Counted from the first letter of the stretch, positions 34,283-46,800 are shown. The stretch: 64,000 nt of DNA from Monocercomonoides exilis (GCA_001643675.2 LSRY02000018.1:1426001-1490000); one strand, 5' to 3'. Notes: generated by a model from the letters alone, not told the origin. Numbers and translations: made by a program.

Positions 34283-37200
34283 ATGACCTTTTTCATATTG
34301 CTGTTATTTTTGTTCACAGAAACAAGGAAAGAATGGTATTCTTTGAATTGTAAGTCGTTGGAGCACTTGTTTTTAAATTATTTGCCATTCTCAATATCAC
34401 AAAGCGGAGAGTTAATAATAGATCCTCAAAACAAGGAAGATTTTCGCTTTAAATCATTACCTACATGTTCCTATACTTGTGACTCTTTCATATGCATTGG
34501 CTTTAGCGTTGTTTCATCAATTAACCAAGTTGTTAATTCTTCGCTCTCTGTAACGCAATTGTGTTTGCATCAAAAAAGAGGAAATGCACTAATTAATGTA
34601 CGGCAAGGTTCAAAGTGCAGAATGAATCTGTGCGCTGTGCACTTGAACGAATTTTCAAAAGAACCAATTTATTCTTCGTGTAGCATCCTTGAATTTGTAA
34701 ATCTATCTTTTTCGTTTTTTTCACACAAAAACATTGTATCAAACAGTATGGTGAATTTGTGGCATGAGAGTTCGCTAATTGTCCAGTCATCATCATTTTC
34801 TTCAATTACTATTCAAATGAGCAATCCTTTTCTTGCCTCGGGCGATTTCGATTGTGTTTCAACTTCTGATTGCTGTTTTAAAAACATTAGCAATTTGATT
34901 GCTCCAAATAAAGAACATCCGTTTTATTTGAAAACAAAAGAGAGCATTGTTTTTGGATGCAATTTTTTAGGAGTTGAAAGCCCATTTTGCTCTGTACTCG
35001 CAATTGGCAGACCACTATCATCATTTGTTTGTTGCAATACATCATTTTCTGCTTGCACAGTAACCGAGCATAACAGACGAGTTTTTGACAGCTCCGACGG
35101 GGATGTTGTGGTCGAGCAGACAACATTCAATGTAAATGGTAACGATATGTATGGAGGGACAATATATGCATACGGGACGAAATCATTCACAATTAGAGGA
35201 TGCTTCTTCGACAGATGTAATAACACTCATCCAAAAGGTGATGGGGGAGTTCTTTGCTTTCAAAATGTTGGCCCATTACTGATTCAGAATTGTACAGCTG
35301 AAAAATGCAACGCAACATCAGGAGAAGGATTAATGCGAATTGAAAATTATTTTGATTCTGTAACAATCACAAATTTGAATTCAACACAATGTGAAGCCGA
35401 TCTCCGAGGAGTTGGTTTAATTTTAGGATCAACATCTCCTGTGATTTGTTCAAGTTTAAAAATGATTCAAAGCAAAAGCAGAAAAGAAGAAGCAGGCGCT
35501 TTAATGTTATATCAAACTTTTTCTTCAATAACTATCAATGACTGGTTCATAAATTCAAATTTTGCTTATTCGATTGGAGGAGGAATTTATGTAATGAGGA
35601 ATGATAGTATTGCAGTTAATGCATTGATATTTTCATATTGTTTCTTTGTTAACAATTCAGCACAAATCGGAAATGATATAGCTTTTTCAGAAAATTATTA
35701 CAACATTATTAACTCATCTTGCTTTTTGTATTGCTTTTCGCTGAGTGAACAGAACAGAGTGTGGATGTGCACACAAGGATACCGTGAATGCACAAATGGA
35801 GAAAAGCGAAATTCTCTCCTTCCAAATCCATCTGAAACTGTTATTCATGTGGATCCAACACGAGGGTCTGGAGATGTGGCGGGATGTGGAGATTTTTCAA
35901 ATGAATGCAGCACACTGGGCTATTCTTGCAAACAGTGGATAAACTCATATCATCTTTCAGTCAAACTATATTCTGGAGAATATGCAGAGGATTCAATTTC
36001 ACTCGCTTTTCAGAACATAATCATTGAAAAGAACATTTCTTCATCGAGAATAACAATCCACACAATTCCATCGAGCAGCGCATTTTGCACTCTTGCGGGT
36101 GGATCGTTAGACATCTCTGGAATTCAAATCATCCACAGTCCAGTATCTTCTTCAGACAAATGCATTTTTTCTGAGGACAATGAGTATTCTGTGCTTGTGC
36201 TGAACGAGTGCTCGTTAAAGGCTGATTCAACTTCATCTTCATTCAACAAACCGTTTTTTGTGCTGACAAAGGGTGAAGCTTCTCTCGAGAGTTGTGAGAT
36301 ATCTTCTGTGCTTTTTGAGAGCACATCGTTGTTTACCACAGAAAAGCAAGCACGTCTTACTCTGAGCAATGTGAAGATATCGATGATCAGCCGCAGGATA
36401 GGCGATGGCTCAATGTTCAGTAAGGCTGTCCAAGCAGAAGAGAGCTTTGTGCTTTCGAATGTCTCTTTGGAGAACTGCAAGTGTCTCGACGGAAATGGAG
36501 GAGCGCTGTATCTGGAGCTGAATGCACACAGCACAACGCAGATTGGGGTGGATTCTGGTTGCTTGTTCGACACATGCACTGTTCCCACAGACAGCCGGAA
36601 AAAGAGAAAAGGAGGAGGAATCTATCTTTGCCTTAGGGAAGGAGCTGGAGACTTCCAGCTCAAATCAGTTCAGTTTTCTGGATGCAACAGCTGGAAAGGG
36701 AAGAATGTTTTTATTGAAAGTGCAGAACTGCTCAGAACAGCAAACGCAAACACAATTGGTTTTCATCCAGTGATTGGGATTGGCATCACAGATTTTGATG
36801 AGCTGAGCGGGATGGAAAATGGGGATCAATCATTTATTTTCCCGCTTGCTCTGTTTCTGAGGAACTTCACTTCTCCAGCTTATGTGTCTGGGCAGACCAC
36901 TGATAACAACTATCGCCTCTGCGGATTTAGTGACTATCCGTGTCAGAGCGTGGTAGGCGCTTCAGCTGCGCGATTTGCGAACACAAAGAGAAATATTCGC
37001 TTTCTGCCTTCCTTTTCCTTCCGAACAGAAACACTCCTCAACAGTCAATCGTATGCGTTTGATGTTGAAAAAGACAATACGTCAATCAATGTTGGCTCCT
37101 CGCAAGCGAAAGTGAGTGAAGGGCTTCTGATCAATTCTGTGGAGACAAGTTTCAGCAAAATCAAGTTTGTGCTCGAGGCATCTTTGAATGGGAGGAGCGC

Positions 37201-40200
37201 CTTTATCCTCTCGAATGCCAATGTGCTGTCGATGACTGACTGTGCGGCTGTGCCAGCTGCTTCGGGTGCTTCTGTTTCGTATTGCATTGTGAAGATCACG
37301 AACGGAAAATTATCTATCAGCAACTTTGTAGTTCCTCTTGCACAGAAATTAACCTTTGACAATGCACCATTTGTTGCTATCAGTGGAAGTGCCTCAGCTG
37401 AACTCGACACTTTGGATATCAATGGAATGACAACAGCTGGCAGCGATGGGCTGATATCTGTTGACTCGACAGGAACCACAACAATCAATAATAGCATTTT
37501 CCACAACACAAATCTAACGAGTTCTTCATTTATCGTAGGTTCCTCGGGAATATATTCGATAACTATAAAGAACACCACTTTCGAAGAAATCAAAAGAACT
37601 GCAGGAGACGGTTCGTGTGTGTTTCTGAACACCAGAAGTGACTTTGTGAGCTCTTTTACGGAAAATAACTGCACATTTAATGGATGTTCATCTGTAGAAG
37701 GAGATGGAGGAATTCTTAATTGTTTTCTTGAAGCAGAAGGATCTTTGGTGATGAACAAAACATCAATTGTGTCTTGTGGAGTGAATGCGGTTAATGGGAA
37801 AGGAGGTGGCATCTATCTCGATTTGAAGGAGAATGTCAATGCCTATTTGTTTTCTGGATTAACATTCAGCAGAAATGAGGCATTTGAAGGGAAAGACATG
37901 TTTGTGAGAAGTGCTGATTTGAACGCCTCAATCATTCCATCTCTGTTTGATTTCGAGTATTTTGGAGCAGACGGAGAGATTAAAGTCGATATGAAAGGAA
38001 GAGACGAAACGCATTTTGTGAGTGTTTCGGCAGATCTGCTGTATTTTTTGGTGAAATATTCTTCGTCAACAATAAGCGTTGGATCGGACGGAATGGACTT
38101 TATCGGGTGCGGCAAGGCAGAAATACCTTGCCACTCGTTGTTGAAAGGTATGCAGCAGATCAGCGGCGAGGCCTTGGCAAAGCTCATCTTGATCACCAAA
38201 TCCACTGAAGTTACCAACACTTTTTCTCTCTCAAACTTCACGATCCGTTCGAGTTCATCGGACGGAGACAAAGATTATAAATCGATTCTTTTTTTTGGAA
38301 AAAAATCCGGAGAAGCGTCAGAGCCGTTTTTACGATGTGAAGGCGAGTTTTCGTTGAAGCTTGTTTCTCTGGTGATTGCGTCATCCTTCAACAATTCAGC
38401 TTCAGAACTAGTATTGTGTGAGAATGGAGTGTTGTCTATTGAAAAATGTTCATTCGTAACAGAAGGTATTTCTGATGACGAACGGAAAATTTTGTGCAAA
38501 TTTGTTACTTGTATGAAAGGAAAGCTTTTTCTTACAGATGTTTCAATGGAATCGGTCAGCATCGCGAAAAGCGCTTTTTCAATTGGATTAATTTTTTGTG
38601 AGATTAGCAATTTCACATGCACATTTATGAACGTTTCTGATGGAAGCATTTTTAGGTTTGGTGAATCGGGAAAAAAGGAAAATGGAAAGATTGTAGATGA
38701 AAAATGTATATTTTCTATTAATGAATCGACAATCACATCCGTGACAAGAGCAGACAACGGAGCATCTGTGATTGATTGTCAAAGAGAAAGAGATATTTCT
38801 ATTGAAGTGAGTGGAACAACTTTGAGCGACTGTAAAGCTATCGAAAACCAAAAAGGAGGAGTTGCTTTTATAAAATTACCAGAAGAGGGCTCATTTTCTG
38901 TTTTGAGTTCAACGATGATCCGTTGCTGCTGCTCGAATGAAGGGAAAGGCGGTGCATTTTATATCGATGCAACGGGAAGTGGATCACTGCATTTCTTGTT
39001 CCAGAGTGTTATATTCACAGGAAATACGGCAAAAGTTGGTAATGATATTTATGTTTCGTGCCACAACATATCAGAACAAATCTATGAAACCCAATTCAAG
39101 TTCGATTTGAGAGAAGGCATCTACGTGAGGCAGAATGCAATTTACGGGATCGACACAACAGATCACACCACCGACACCAATCTGATGGACTTCATCACAA
39201 TCTACCAGGCTGACACCATTGTTGCCTGCTCGCTCCCCGAGAGCAGAGGAAGGAACGAGAGGAAGTGCGGCACATATCTCCTGCCCTGCCTTTCGATCGA
39301 TTATGCTATTGCTCATATCACTGCCGATTTCGATCCCCGCCTCGTGGTTAAAGGCGCCTCACTCATCGAAGACGAGCTGACCCTGGACAGCCTTCTGGTT
39401 GCCTCACGATCCAAGTCCTCGGGTATCATCTCAATCTCTTCGCTTGCAACACAAGCAAGCGAGGCTGTGATCACCACACTCAACACAGTTGCCATCACCA
39501 ATCTATGCTTTGTGTTTGGACACAAATTTTCGTCTTCCCACTCCTCCTTCATCTCTCCAGGCTCGGGTGTTGTCGAGCTGACAAACTGCTCCTTTTCGTC
39601 TGATTCAGCTCTTCCGCTGTTTCCGCTTCTGCGTTTCAGCAAAGGGAATGGCGTGCTGAATGGCTGCCTGTTCTCCTCCCTCTCCCTCAAATCTTCTATT
39701 GTGATTGCGTCCTCATCGTGTTCGGTTGCCATCACCTCCACCAGATTCACCTCCATATCCTCAGCAGGCAGTGTGATGTCTTGCGAGAACAGCAAAGATG
39801 CAGTAATTTCACACACCACATTCACAAACAACACCCTTTCTTCATCTTCCACAAGCTCCTCGACAACTCTATCCGCAGCCTCTGTTGGCAGTCTAACCCT
39901 TGCAAACTGTTCGATAAGTGGATTGTTGCCCCTTGTTAAGAGAGGGATTCTTGCCAAACTGTCACTGTGCAACAATGTGATGTTTGATCTGTGCTTTTTT
40001 GAAGCGGTCATGGAAGATGAAATAAGCAGCAGAAGTAATTTCTCTCAACAAGAGTTGTGCAGATGGAACGGATCGCTTGTGGAGATGGCGAGCAGCACAG
40101 CAGCGATGAAAGACTCCTCCTTTGCAAACTCGCCTGAGGGAGGCCTGTCTTTGTTGGGAGGGAGCACAACAATCGAGAAAGGAGAGTTTGCGAACAATAA

Positions 40201-42064
40201 TCCATCAATCGAAGGATACCCATCAGCAAGAAGGAACATTATGTGTAAAGACGCAGGATCGCTGAATATGATGAGTTTGAAAGGTGGAGACGGGGTGCTG
40301 CCCAACACCTCAATGTGGATACTAAATGAAGGGTGTACTATGGGAGGGATGGCTGAAGAAAGAGAATCTGTTTTCTTTATTCCGTTGCTAGGGTCAGTGG
40401 AGAAAGAAAATGAAGGAACTGCGACAAAGCTGAAGATAAAAGGGCAGCTTCTTTTGCCTTGCAATCTGATATTGAGATTAGTTTTCAGGAGGGGCAGTGA
40501 AGAGCAGATTGAGAAATACGATTTTGACACACATGGGTTTATCTCAGAGAATGAAGTTCACTCATGGGTACCAACAGAAAAGCTGGGAAATATCGAAGAT
40601 GAAACAGAAGTTTCTGTGTCGCTTCAATATAGAGATCCTTCATCTCCGAATTTTTCCAATTCTTTCATTCTGAAGAACAGAAGCGAGCCCAAAGCTAATA
40701 GAGATGAAAGGATTGTTGAAAGAGGAATGAATGAAAAATCGATATGGCCAATAATCGTAATCGTGCTTGTTGTGATTTTGTTTATTATTCTGATTATATC
40801 AATTGTTCTGGCCGTTCGATGGAGAAAGGCAAAGAATGAAGCGAAAGATTTGAGAGAGATTGTGAATGATAATATCAGAAAAGATCCGAAGGCGTTTGAG
40901 ATGGTGACGATGGAGACGTCACCAGAGGAGCAGTGGAGGAGAGCAGAGAAGGAGGCAGAAAAGAAGAATGAAGAGAGAATAAAGAAGAGGGTGTATGATT
41001 CAAATTTGGAACATTCAGAGTCATCTGAGCATCTTCTATCTGAGAGTGGATCGACTGAATACATTCTTGGAAGAGATTCAGACAAGATTCCTGAATGGGC
41101 ATTGGAGAAAGAAGAGGAAGAAGAGATAAGGAAGAGAACACCATCTCCATCCATTTCATCCACTTCAATAACTGATTCAGATTCAACATTTGTTCGGGGA
41201 GAGGATCTGTGCCCAACCACCTCGTCAATGTCGAATCTGGTGGATGCAATGGCATGCTCATCACCACATGAGAAGCTGATTGTGGATTTAAGGGATTCAT
41301 TGTTTATGTTGCTTCATGGAAGGAACGAGACAAAGGAGATGGCGATTGGGAGCTTGAAGGAGAGGGAGCAAACAGCTGCCCAGATCCTGTTCTGGGTGGC
41401 TAATCTCGCTCTTCACTCCTTTGATGAAATGGAAAACAAGCTTCAGTCATTGTCCAGTCTGAGTCCTCACATTGTGTTGTTCTCGGAGCACATGGTGATC
41501 TGCATTGTGATGCACTCTGATTTCATTTCATCTGACGATTCTGATTCATCCTCCATCTCATCATCAACAGTTGTGACAGCAGCCAGTGATGATGATGATG
41601 ACAGCGACTCTCTGCCTTCATCAGCATTTGAGGATGAGGATGATTACAAAAAGGAATGTCTGCGATGGATGGCACCAGAATTGCTGATGAACAGGAAAAT
41701 GGGGGCAACAAAGAAGTCGGTTGTGTTCTCGATTGGGATGATGCTGTGGGAGTGCCTGACGCTGGAGATCCCGTTTGGGGAGTATGAGGCCGAGGTGGCG
41801 GGGCAGAAGATTGTGAATGGAGAGAGGCCAAACGTCGAAGTTATTCCGAAGCCAGTACTGAAAGAAATTATCAAAGGATGTTTAACAGGTGAAACAGCAG
41901 AGAGATATTCCTTATCTGTACTGAAGCGGGAATTCATCCAGCTCTTTCCTCCAGGAACTGTGATACTCACCGTTTCTGATGCAGTGGATTATGAAGAAAA
42001 ATCGGATAAAATCAATAGTCAATTCAGCAGAAGTACTCGAAATGGTTGTAAGGAAAATGCTTAA
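34283..42064 (+). CDS. Giant secreted beta-helix / TM / pseudokinase receptor-like protein
   Basis: Single uninterrupted frame of 2593 residues. It begins MTFFILLLFLFTETRKEW, a signal peptide. The ectodomain (to about residue 2150) is Ser/Asn/Cys-rich with the short beta-strand and turn rhythm of right-handed parallel beta-helices (FTIRGCFFDRCNNT, GKGGGIYLDLKENV). It is built from four tandem modules ending in a Cys-Gly...Cys signature: CGDFSNEC (35884), CGFSDYPC (36920), CGKAEIPC (38108) and CGTYLLPC (39266). The modules are therefore about 1.0-1.2 kb long. A membrane segment PIIVIVLVVILFIILIISIV lies near 40745-40815, followed by a basic stop-transfer RWRKAK. The cytoplasmic part ends with a kinase-like C-lobe: RWMAPELLM (APE motif), VVFSIGMMLWECLTLEIPFG, and IIKGCLTGETAERYSLSVL. 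No VAIK lysine, HRD or DFG can be found and SPHIVLFSEHMV sits where the catalytic loop should be, so it is a probable TKL-type pseudokinase. Likely a surface receptor or adhesin; ligand unknown. Confidence 0.8.
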   Translation: MTFFILLLFLFTETRKEWYSLNCKSLEHLFLNYLPFSISQSGELIIDPQNKEDFRFKSLPTCSYTCDSFICIGFSVVSSINQVVNSSLSVTQLCLHQKRGNALINVRQGSKCRMNLCAVHLNEFSKEPIYSSCSILEFVNLSFSFFSHKNIVSNSMVNLWHESSLIVQSSSFSSITIQMSNPFLASGDFDCVSTSDCCFKNISNLIAPNKEHPFYLKTKESIVFGCNFLGVESPFCSVLAIGRPLSSFVCCNTSFSACTVTEHNRRVFDSSDGDVVVEQTTFNVNGNDMYGGTIYAYGTKSFTIRGCFFDRCNNTHPKGDGGVLCFQNVGPLLIQNCTAEKCNATSGEGLMRIENYFDSVTITNLNSTQCEADLRGVGLILGSTSPVICSSLKMIQSKSRKEEAGALMLYQTFSSITINDWFINSNFAYSIGGGIYVMRNDSIAVNALIFSYCFFVNNSAQIGNDIAFSENYYNIINSSCFLYCFSLSEQNRVWMCTQGYRECTNGEKRNSLLPNPSETVIHVDPTRGSGDVAGCGDFSNECSTLGYSCKQWINSYHLSVKLYSGEYAEDSISLAFQNIIIEKNISSSRITIHTIPSSSAFCTLAGGSLDISGIQIIHSPVSSSDKCIFSEDNEYSVLVLNECSLKADSTSSSFNKPFFVLTKGEASLESCEISSVLFESTSLFTTEKQARLTLSNVKISMISRRIGDGSMFSKAVQAEESFVLSNVSLENCKCLDGNGGALYLELNAHSTTQIGVDSGCLFDTCTVPTDSRKKRKGGGIYLCLREGAGDFQLKSVQFSGCNSWKGKNVFIESAELLRTANANTIGFHPVIGIGITDFDELSGMENGDQSFIFPLALFLRNFTSPAYVSGQTTDNNYRLCGFSDYPCQSVVGASAARFANTKRNIRFLPSFSFRTETLLNSQSYAFDVEKDNTSINVGSSQAKVSEGLLINSVETSFSKIKFVLEASLNGRSAFILSNANVLSMTDCAAVPAASGASVSYCIVKITNGKLSISNFVVPLAQKLTFDNAPFVAISGSASAELDTLDINGMTTAGSDGLISVDSTGTTTINNSIFHNTNLTSSSFIVGSSGIYSITIKNTTFEEIKRTAGDGSCVFLNTRSDFVSSFTENNCTFNGCSSVEGDGGILNCFLEAEGSLVMNKTSIVSCGVNAVNGKGGGIYLDLKENVNAYLFSGLTFSRNEAFEGKDMFVRSADLNASIIPSLFDFEYFGADGEIKVDMKGRDETHFVSVSADLLYFLVKYSSSTISVGSDGMDFIGCGKAEIPCHSLLKGMQQISGEALAKLILITKSTEVTNTFSLSNFTIRSSSSDGDKDYKSILFFGKKSGEASEPFLRCEGEFSLKLVSLVIASSFNNSASELVLCENGVLSIEKCSFVTEGISDDERKILCKFVTCMKGKLFLTDVSMESVSIAKSAFSIGLIFCEISNFTCTFMNVSDGSIFRFGESGKKENGKIVDEKCIFSINESTITSVTRADNGASVIDCQRERDISIEVSGTTLSDCKAIENQKGGVAFIKLPEEGSFSVLSSTMIRCCCSNEGKGGAFYIDATGSGSLHFLFQSVIFTGNTAKVGNDIYVSCHNISEQIYETQFKFDLREGIYVRQNAIYGIDTTDHTTDTNLMDFITIYQADTIVACSLPESRGRNERKCGTYLLPCLSIDYAIAHITADFDPRLVVKGASLIEDELTLDSLLVASRSKSSGIISISSLATQASEAVITTLNTVAITNLCFVFGHKFSSSHSSFISPGSGVVELTNCSFSSDSALPLFPLLRFSKGNGVLNGCLFSSLSLKSSIVIASSSCSVAITSTRFTSISSAGSVMSCENSKDAVISHTTFTNNTLSSSSTSSSTTLSAASVGSLTLANCSISGLLPLVKRGILAKLSLCNNVMFDLCFFEAVMEDEISSRSNFSQQELCRWNGSLVEMASSTAAMKDSSFANSPEGGLSLLGGSTTIEKGEFANNNPSIEGYPSARRNIMCKDAGSLNMMSLKGGDGVLPNTSMWILNEGCTMGGMAEERESVFFIPLLGSVEKENEGTATKLKIKGQLLLPCNLILRLVFRRGSEEQIEKYDFDTHGFISENEVHSWVPTEKLGNIEDETEVSVSLQYRDPSSPNFSNSFILKNRSEPKANRDERIVERGMNEKSIWPIIVIVLVVILFIILIISIVLAVRWRKAKNEAKDLREIVNDNIRKDPKAFEMVTMETSPEEQWRRAEKEAEKKNEERIKKRVYDSNLEHSESSEHLLSESGSTEYILGRDSDKIPEWALEKEEEEEIRKRTPSPSISSTSITDSDSTFVRGEDLCPTTSSMSNLVDAMACSSPHEKLIVDLRDSLFMLLHGRNETKEMAIGSLKEREQTAAQILFWVANLALHSFDEMENKLQSLSSLSPHIVLFSEHMVICIVMHSDFISSDDSDSSSISSSTVVTAASDDDDDSDSLPSSAFEDEDDYKKECLRWMAPELLMNRKMGATKKSVVFSIGMMLWECLTLEIPFGEYEAEVAGQKIVNGERPNVEVIPKPVLKEIIKGCLTGETAERYSLSVLKREFIQLFPPGTVILTVSDAVDYEEKSDKINSQFSRSTRNGCKENA

Positions 42065-43427
42065 AAAGAATGGACGTGCGGAAAGAAGAAACTTCTGATT
42101 CTGTTTGAGACTTTGAAAGATGATGAGTTTTTGCAAGAATTGTGTTTGCTTTAATTGAAATGTTCTTTTTATATTTTGTTTAGCTAAAAGCGTCAATTGT
42201 GTGTTGTTAGTTTTTATTCGTCAGCTATTTAATTGTTTGTCATAATTTGAGAGATTATAACTATTCTCAGAGAAGTTTAAATAAAAAATTCTTTTAGAAG
42301 CGGATTTAAGTTTAAAAATCAAATATCTTCTGTTTAAATTTATTTATTTATTTGTTTGTTTATTTAAAATTGTGTTTTGCTATTTTTTTCGTTTTTATCC
42401 TCATTCTTTCCATTTTGGTTTGGATATTTTAAGTTGTCTTCAATTTTCAATTCGTTTTTTAAGTTGATGAGAATCATTTTTTCTCTCAAAAGGAAATTAA
42501 AATCTCTGGAGATCATTTTACTGTTTCAGTTATTTCTGTTTAGCTTTCAAGAGGTATTTTATGTTTTCTTTCATTTTTAAGAAAAACTTTATTCAATTTA
42601 ATAAGATATTGCTTTTTCATTAAAAATAAAAAAATACGCAAATCAGTTACGAAATTTGTTATTTTTTTTTTTAGTTTTTTGAGAAATTCAGATTAAAATA
42701 TGAATAAATTGAATTTCTCTATTTGGTAATTAATTCCAAAATACAGTTAAAGGTTTCATAAGTAATATTCTTCTTTGAAATTTCATCGACGATAAGAAAA
42801 AAATTCTTCCATTTTATTAAAACCATTATTCGAAAGTTAATGATATGAATAGGTTTGTAAATCAAATAAAAAAAAAAAAACAGATTTCTTAAAGTTAGCA
42901 AACGATTAATGCAAAAAATGTTGAATTCTCTAAATTTTCTTGTATCGATAAACAACTTAAATAAAAACAAATTACAACAAGCATCATGAGGCATTTTCAC
43001 CGAACAAAATACATCAAATTTTCTTTCTAAAAAAGAAAATTTCATGAAACAATAATGAATGATGAATGAATTCAAAATAAGAAGTGTATTTTTTGGTTAT
43101 GCATAACTTTGCACTTATTAAAAAAGCAAAACAAATGTTTAATACATAATAATTTCTATCTCAAGCATCAAACCGAACAGCTGTCAAAATAGGAGATAGA
43201 TTGGTTGGAAAAATATTTGGATAACAGAAAGCATCAACATCGAAAAGCAAGATCAGACATGACAGATAGAATGTTTCTAGATAAATTGTTACAAGAAATT
43301 AAAAATGAATTAAAGAGAATATTATTAATTATTCTCCTGCAACAGCAACAATATTTCATAAGTTTGATAATGAAAAAATACATATTGACTGCTTGAATGC
43401 ATAAATAATCATCTTATAAAAAACGTC

Positions 43428-43465
<38 letters not shown>

Positions 43466-43829
43466 AAAACAAACAAATAAATAAAGTTGACTCAAAGCTC
43501 CACAACGAATGCTTCAAAAATAAAAATTACTTCTAATTGAACATGAATTAATACTTATAAATTAATCAGAAAGCATTGAAAAAAGTTATTTATGTCTCGA
43601 CAACACAAAAATCCTTATAAAACTTACTAATTAGCTGCAAATCTATTTATTACTGAGATTGATGAAAGCAGCACGAAAAATCTTAACAATTTTCGGTAAT
43701 TTCCTTTCATCTTCTAATGGCATCAAAAAGCCAGATTCAATGGAAAATATTTTATTTTCACACCTATAATCTATAAATTTCTGAACTTGCAATCAACTTT
43801 TTGCGTATCGTCTTCTTCTCTCCAATTTC
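42065..43829. other. Intergenic between convergent genes, poly-A run
   Basis: AT-rich spacer separating the beta-helix gene from the 3' end of the ABC transporter. Contains an uninterrupted run of 35 A at 43429-43463. The longest open frames are AT-driven and not credible. Confidence 0.6.
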
Positions 43830-46800
43830 TTATTCGGCGTGCACTTTTCCTCCGTTACAGTTCGTGCTTTCAGTGCCTCCATTTTGGCTTCTAACTTTGT
43901 CCTTTCCGATCATATCCGAATGCGCCAAAAGCTGCGAAAATAGCGAATTCTGGTCTTCCATCAGCTTTTGTGGTGTGTCCATCTCTTTCGCTTCTCCACT
44001 GTCCATCACCAGAATCCTATCGCACCCAACAATCGTGTGCAGCCGATGAGCAATGATGATCGCTGTCTGCCCTGCAAACGATGTCCGGATCGTGTGCTGG
44101 ATCTTGCTGTCGGTCTCTGCATCCACATTTGCCGTCGCCTCGTCCAGCACAACAATCTTGCATTCATCCAGAATGGCTCTTGCCAGGCACATCAGCTGCC
44201 TCTGCCCGCAGCTCAGGTTCAACCCTCCTTCTGCAATATGCGCCTGAAGTCCACCTTCCATCCTCCGCACCGCATCGCCCAGCTCAGCCAGATCCAGCAC
44301 TCTCCACAGCTTCTCGTCGCTGTGTCGGTCTGCAAGATCCAAGTTCGATCGTACCGTCCCCTCAAACAGAGTCGGATCCTGTGGAATAATGGCAATTGAG
44401 CTTCTCAATCTGTTCAGTGCAACTTTTGAGATGTCAATTCCATCAATCAGAATCCTTCCATTGTTATGCAGTTGTGATGGATCTTCTGCAAATGAAAAGC
44501 CACAACCTTCTTCAAGTTGAATATCCGAAGAAGAAGAAGAAGCTGAAACTTGCTTCATCTGAGAGGTGCTTCCTTTCGATGAATGAGAGCTCCTTCCTGC
44601 AGCTATGCTCTTCTCTTCCTCTGCATCATGTGGCATTAGAGCTGGATCCAGCTCCACAAGCCTAAACAGAGCCTGAATAATGCTTGTTTTCCCAGCACCT
44701 GTCCGTCCGCACACCCCAATCTTCTCTCCTCCTTTGATCTTAAACGACACATTCTTCAGCACCAATGGCAGCCCCTTTCTGTATCTGAACGATACATTCT
44801 CAAACTCCATCCTTCCTTCAGAAGGCCAATTTGCTGGTGGCTTAACTTCCATTCGATCTGTTTCCTGTGGTAGCTCTTTGGAATACACCTGGATACGCTC
44901 CAAGTTCGTCATGATCGACTCCACCACCACAGCTGTCGTCACCAGCATTGTGCCCTTCCACGCCAGCTCATTCGATGCAGACACAGCCAGCCCCACACTC
45001 GACGCACTCATAAAATACCACCCAAACAGCGTCACGCCTATTGTAAATAGTGTCGTGAGGAACGTAATCATCAGGCTTGCCCAGTGCATCCCTTCCCTCA
45101 GTAGCACAAACGCTGATGCCCACTCGTCTGCTTTCTGCTGGAAACGTGCCAGCCAAATGCCTTCTCTTTGGAATACTCGGATTGTTGACAAGCCGGATCC
45201 TTCCAGCGTCTCGCTGAACTGCGCCATGAGCGGACTCCTGAAAATGCCCTCAAGCCGCGTCAGGTTCCTCGAAGTGCGAGGGTACACAAGCATAATTGCA
45301 TGGAGCAGCAGCAGCACAAACAGAGCAAATAGCAAAAAGTATGGCCAGTCTATCCCACCCACAATGCATGTGCCAATCACCCCTAGCCACATCTGCAGCC
45401 CATTCACAAACGTCGAAGGCAAGTCGGTGTCTGTCTTCGACACGTCGCTGCTGAACCTGTTCAGGATGCGCCCAGTGGGGGTAGTGTCGAAGAACACAGG
45501 CGGACATTTGACGACATGCGATGCCAGTTCGTTGTGGATCTTAACATTTGCTCTTCGGACAAACACAGTGAATACACCTGCCCGCGCAAACACGAGTAGC
45601 AGAAAGGCCACTGCAAAGAAGCCCATCATGCCCAGCTTCCAGTCAAACACAAGCTGAGGGAAGATTGTTGGCGAGCTGGCGACGTTCATCCAGTAGTAGT
45701 TGAGTGTGTTGACTCCCTCACACACGAGAAGAAGGAGCAGATAGAGCAGAATGACAGGAGGTGGTGCCATCTTCAGCATGTAGTCCACATACACCCTCCA
45801 CGACACACTCGACAGCAGATGCTCTTCTTCGGTGATCATCTTCGACGCTGCTTTGCGCGCTTCGTCTGATTCTGAAGAATCTGCAGCTGTGTTGGTGTTT
45901 TTGTTTGTATCTGTTGGATTTGTCCCTTCGGATGGTGTTGAAGAAGAGAAGGAGGAAGGTGAAGAAGATGGAGAAGAAGATGGCGAAGGTGAAGGAGATG
46001 GCGAAGCTAGAAGTGAAGACATTGAACTTGATGCATCAGTTCCACCTGAAGATGAAGGTTTATTTGCTGATTCTACTTCTGCACTCATTTCAGATTCGGT
46101 TGTTGCAACTGTTTGAGCGCTCGATTCCATCTCAGCAGAAATTGATTCATTGTCTTCTTCCTCTTCCTCTTTCTTATTATTATTCTCTTTCGCTGCTTCA
46201 TCTTCTTCATTATTTTCTTTTGTATCTTTTGATTGAACAACTGATTCCATTGTGTCTTCAGCATTCTTTTCTTTCCCCTCTTTCTTTTCCTTCATCTCGC
46301 TTTCCTTTCCTTTCTCTTTCTTCCTCCACTCCTTCACAAGCCTCATCAAATCGATCCCTTTCTCCTCCAGCTCCTTCTTCGTCCCCTTTGCTACAATTCT
46401 TCCTTCCTCCATCACAACTACCGCATCTGCCCTGTCCGCAAACTGCACCTGATTCGTCGCCAAAATCACTGTCTCTTTCCTCTTCTCCCTCAGCACCTTC
46501 AAAATGCACTCTTCAAATAGCTTCTTCCCCACATGTGCATCCACCGCAGATAGTGGGTCATCCAACAGAATCACATCTGACTCTGTGTATACACACCTCG
46601 CCAGCTGCAGCCGCTCCTTCTGCCCTCCGCTCAGGTTGATCCCTCTCTCCCCAATGGCTGTTTCATCTCCTGCACCCAACACAGCAAAATCAGGCTCCAG
46701 GCAACACACTGAAACGCATTCGTTGTATCGTTCTGTGTCCATCGGACTGTCAAAAAGAATGTTTTCTTTGCATGTTCCATTGAAAATCCATGGAATTTGC

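Noticed and set aside
42719-43075. 118-codon minus-strand frame in the spacer
   Set aside because: Phe/Ile/Lys-rich sequence typical of AT-rich non-coding DNA, no motif.
44680-45657. 325-codon plus-strand frame
   Set aside because: Lies wholly inside the ABC transporter and has no domain; a shadow of that gene.
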